Shown here piece after piece: positions 63,631 to 64,000 of a stretch of DNA of 64,000 bases. Position 1 is the stretch's first letter; the number at the start of each line of letters is the position of its first letter. Origin of the DNA: Fasciolopsis buskii (Eukaryota > Platyhelminthes > Trematoda > Plagiorchiida > Fasciolidae); NCBI GenBank assembly GCA_008360955.1, contig LUCM01006546.1, positions 133,850 through 197,849 of the forward strand, written 5' to 3'. Both the position numbers and the translations under genes were made by a program. The notes under the pieces were generated by a model. That model was given only the letters and a program-made list of their open reading frames with translations, ran no database searches and had not been told where the DNA came from.

Positions 63631-64000
63631 ATCTTGCTCTTTCAACTTTACCAGCAGGCCCACCATCAGACCGCTGCAGCTAAGAGGACCGGCACAATGA
63701 TCACATGGGCATTCCGCACTCAACACTGCAGAACTCTCACCTTCAAGTCCCATGTTAGGCCCCACCTCGAGTACTGCCCGATTATCTTTACGCATATGCG
63801 TAAAGTCGATCGAATTTCAATGGAGACCGCGCACCGTGCATTCACTAGAAATCTCCCAGGCCCTTCATCTAGCCTAAACTGCAGGGCCAGACGCTAGCTG
63901 CTTGGACTTGAACCATTGTGGCTTCGTCAATGTAAATTAAGCCTTGCATTTTTCTTTAATTTTTGCCGTAATAATGTTCACTCTACCACAAACGTCAAAC
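63631..64000 (+). pseudogene. LINE reverse transcriptase, C-terminal block (partial)
   Basis: This is a continuation of the interrupted LINE. HHQTAAAKRTGTMITWAFRT is the helix after the KDLGV block. Then come VRPHLEYC (63754-63777), the diagnostic post-palm motif of CR1/Jockey-type LINEs, and MRKVDRISMETAHRAFTRNL, the equivalent of the ...LE.VQR..T segment. A TAG at 63895-63897 interrupts, after which LGLEPLWLRQCKL and a Phe-rich tail still fit. The frame stays open to the window end, so the true end is not seen. Confidence 0.88.

Larger units (their letters stand above)
59937..64000 (+). mobile_element. CR1/Jockey-type LINE copy split by a nested insertion, runs off the window
   Basis: One LINE reverse-transcriptase reading order is spread over two blocks, 59937-60911 and 63589-64000. 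The first ends in the block PILVSPTIKDLELQ. The second repeats the last 14 codons of that block and then continues with the expected following region up to VRPHLEYC and beyond. The 2.68 kb between them is foreign. The copy carries two stops and a frameshift and is not functional. The 5' end is not defined, and the 3' end lies past the window. Confidence 0.8.

Noticed and set aside
1..64000. Hammerhead ribozyme motifs of the kind found in some PLEs and schistosome SINEs
   Set aside because: No CTGATGA core with a correctly placed GAAA was seen in the PLE arms or elsewhere on a manual scan.

Overview
This 64 kb window looks like nuclear DNA of an animal, most likely a parasitic flatworm (trematode or cestode). 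The evidence is indirect. There is no operon-like packing, no long host reading frame and no ribosome-binding pattern, but there are simple repeats, a tRNA-derived SINE-like piece, degenerate non-LTR retrotransposons (LINEs) and a Penelope-like element (PLE) endonuclease. The LINE wording (for example the motif CLEKVQR) resembles flatworm LINEs. The species assignment is inference.

Layout. About 0-44.5 kb is mid-AT, gene-poor DNA that reads like intron or intergenic sequence. It holds a SINE-like piece (2.83-3.07 kb), a head-to-head pair of PLE endonuclease copies (9.27-10.82 kb), an antisense LINE fragment (25.1-25.3 kb), simple repeats, and a few stretches whose composition and splice-like borders suggest single host exons (best at 10.84, 24.67 and 42.54 kb). 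None of these exons could be assigned to a named gene. About 44.5-49.9 kb is visibly more AT-rich, with nothing recognised. From about 50 kb to the end the composition changes: long tracts are pyrimidine-rich on one strand, and three separate LINE reverse-transcriptase remnants appear, two on the minus strand (50.6-51.5 kb) and one on the plus strand (59.9 kb to the window end).

The two most informative structures are transposon architectures. First, the PLE pair is a near-perfect 0.75 kb inverted repeat with a 22 bp spacer, enclosed by one 11 bp direct repeat, so it probably inserted as a ready-made head-to-head unit. Its outer 558 bp look identical between arms, while the inner 194 bp carry 16 substitutions and a 9 bp indel. 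Second, the plus-strand LINE at the right end is split by a 2.68 kb insert bounded by a 42 bp direct duplication (40 of 42 identical) of LINE coding sequence. The LINE frame resumes after the insert, so this is a nested insertion with an unusually long target duplication. The insert's coding-like frames lie on the minus strand and were not identified.

No complete intact gene, rRNA, canonical tRNA gene or CRISPR array was found. All assignments come from reading the sequence and translations by eye; no database search was possible.
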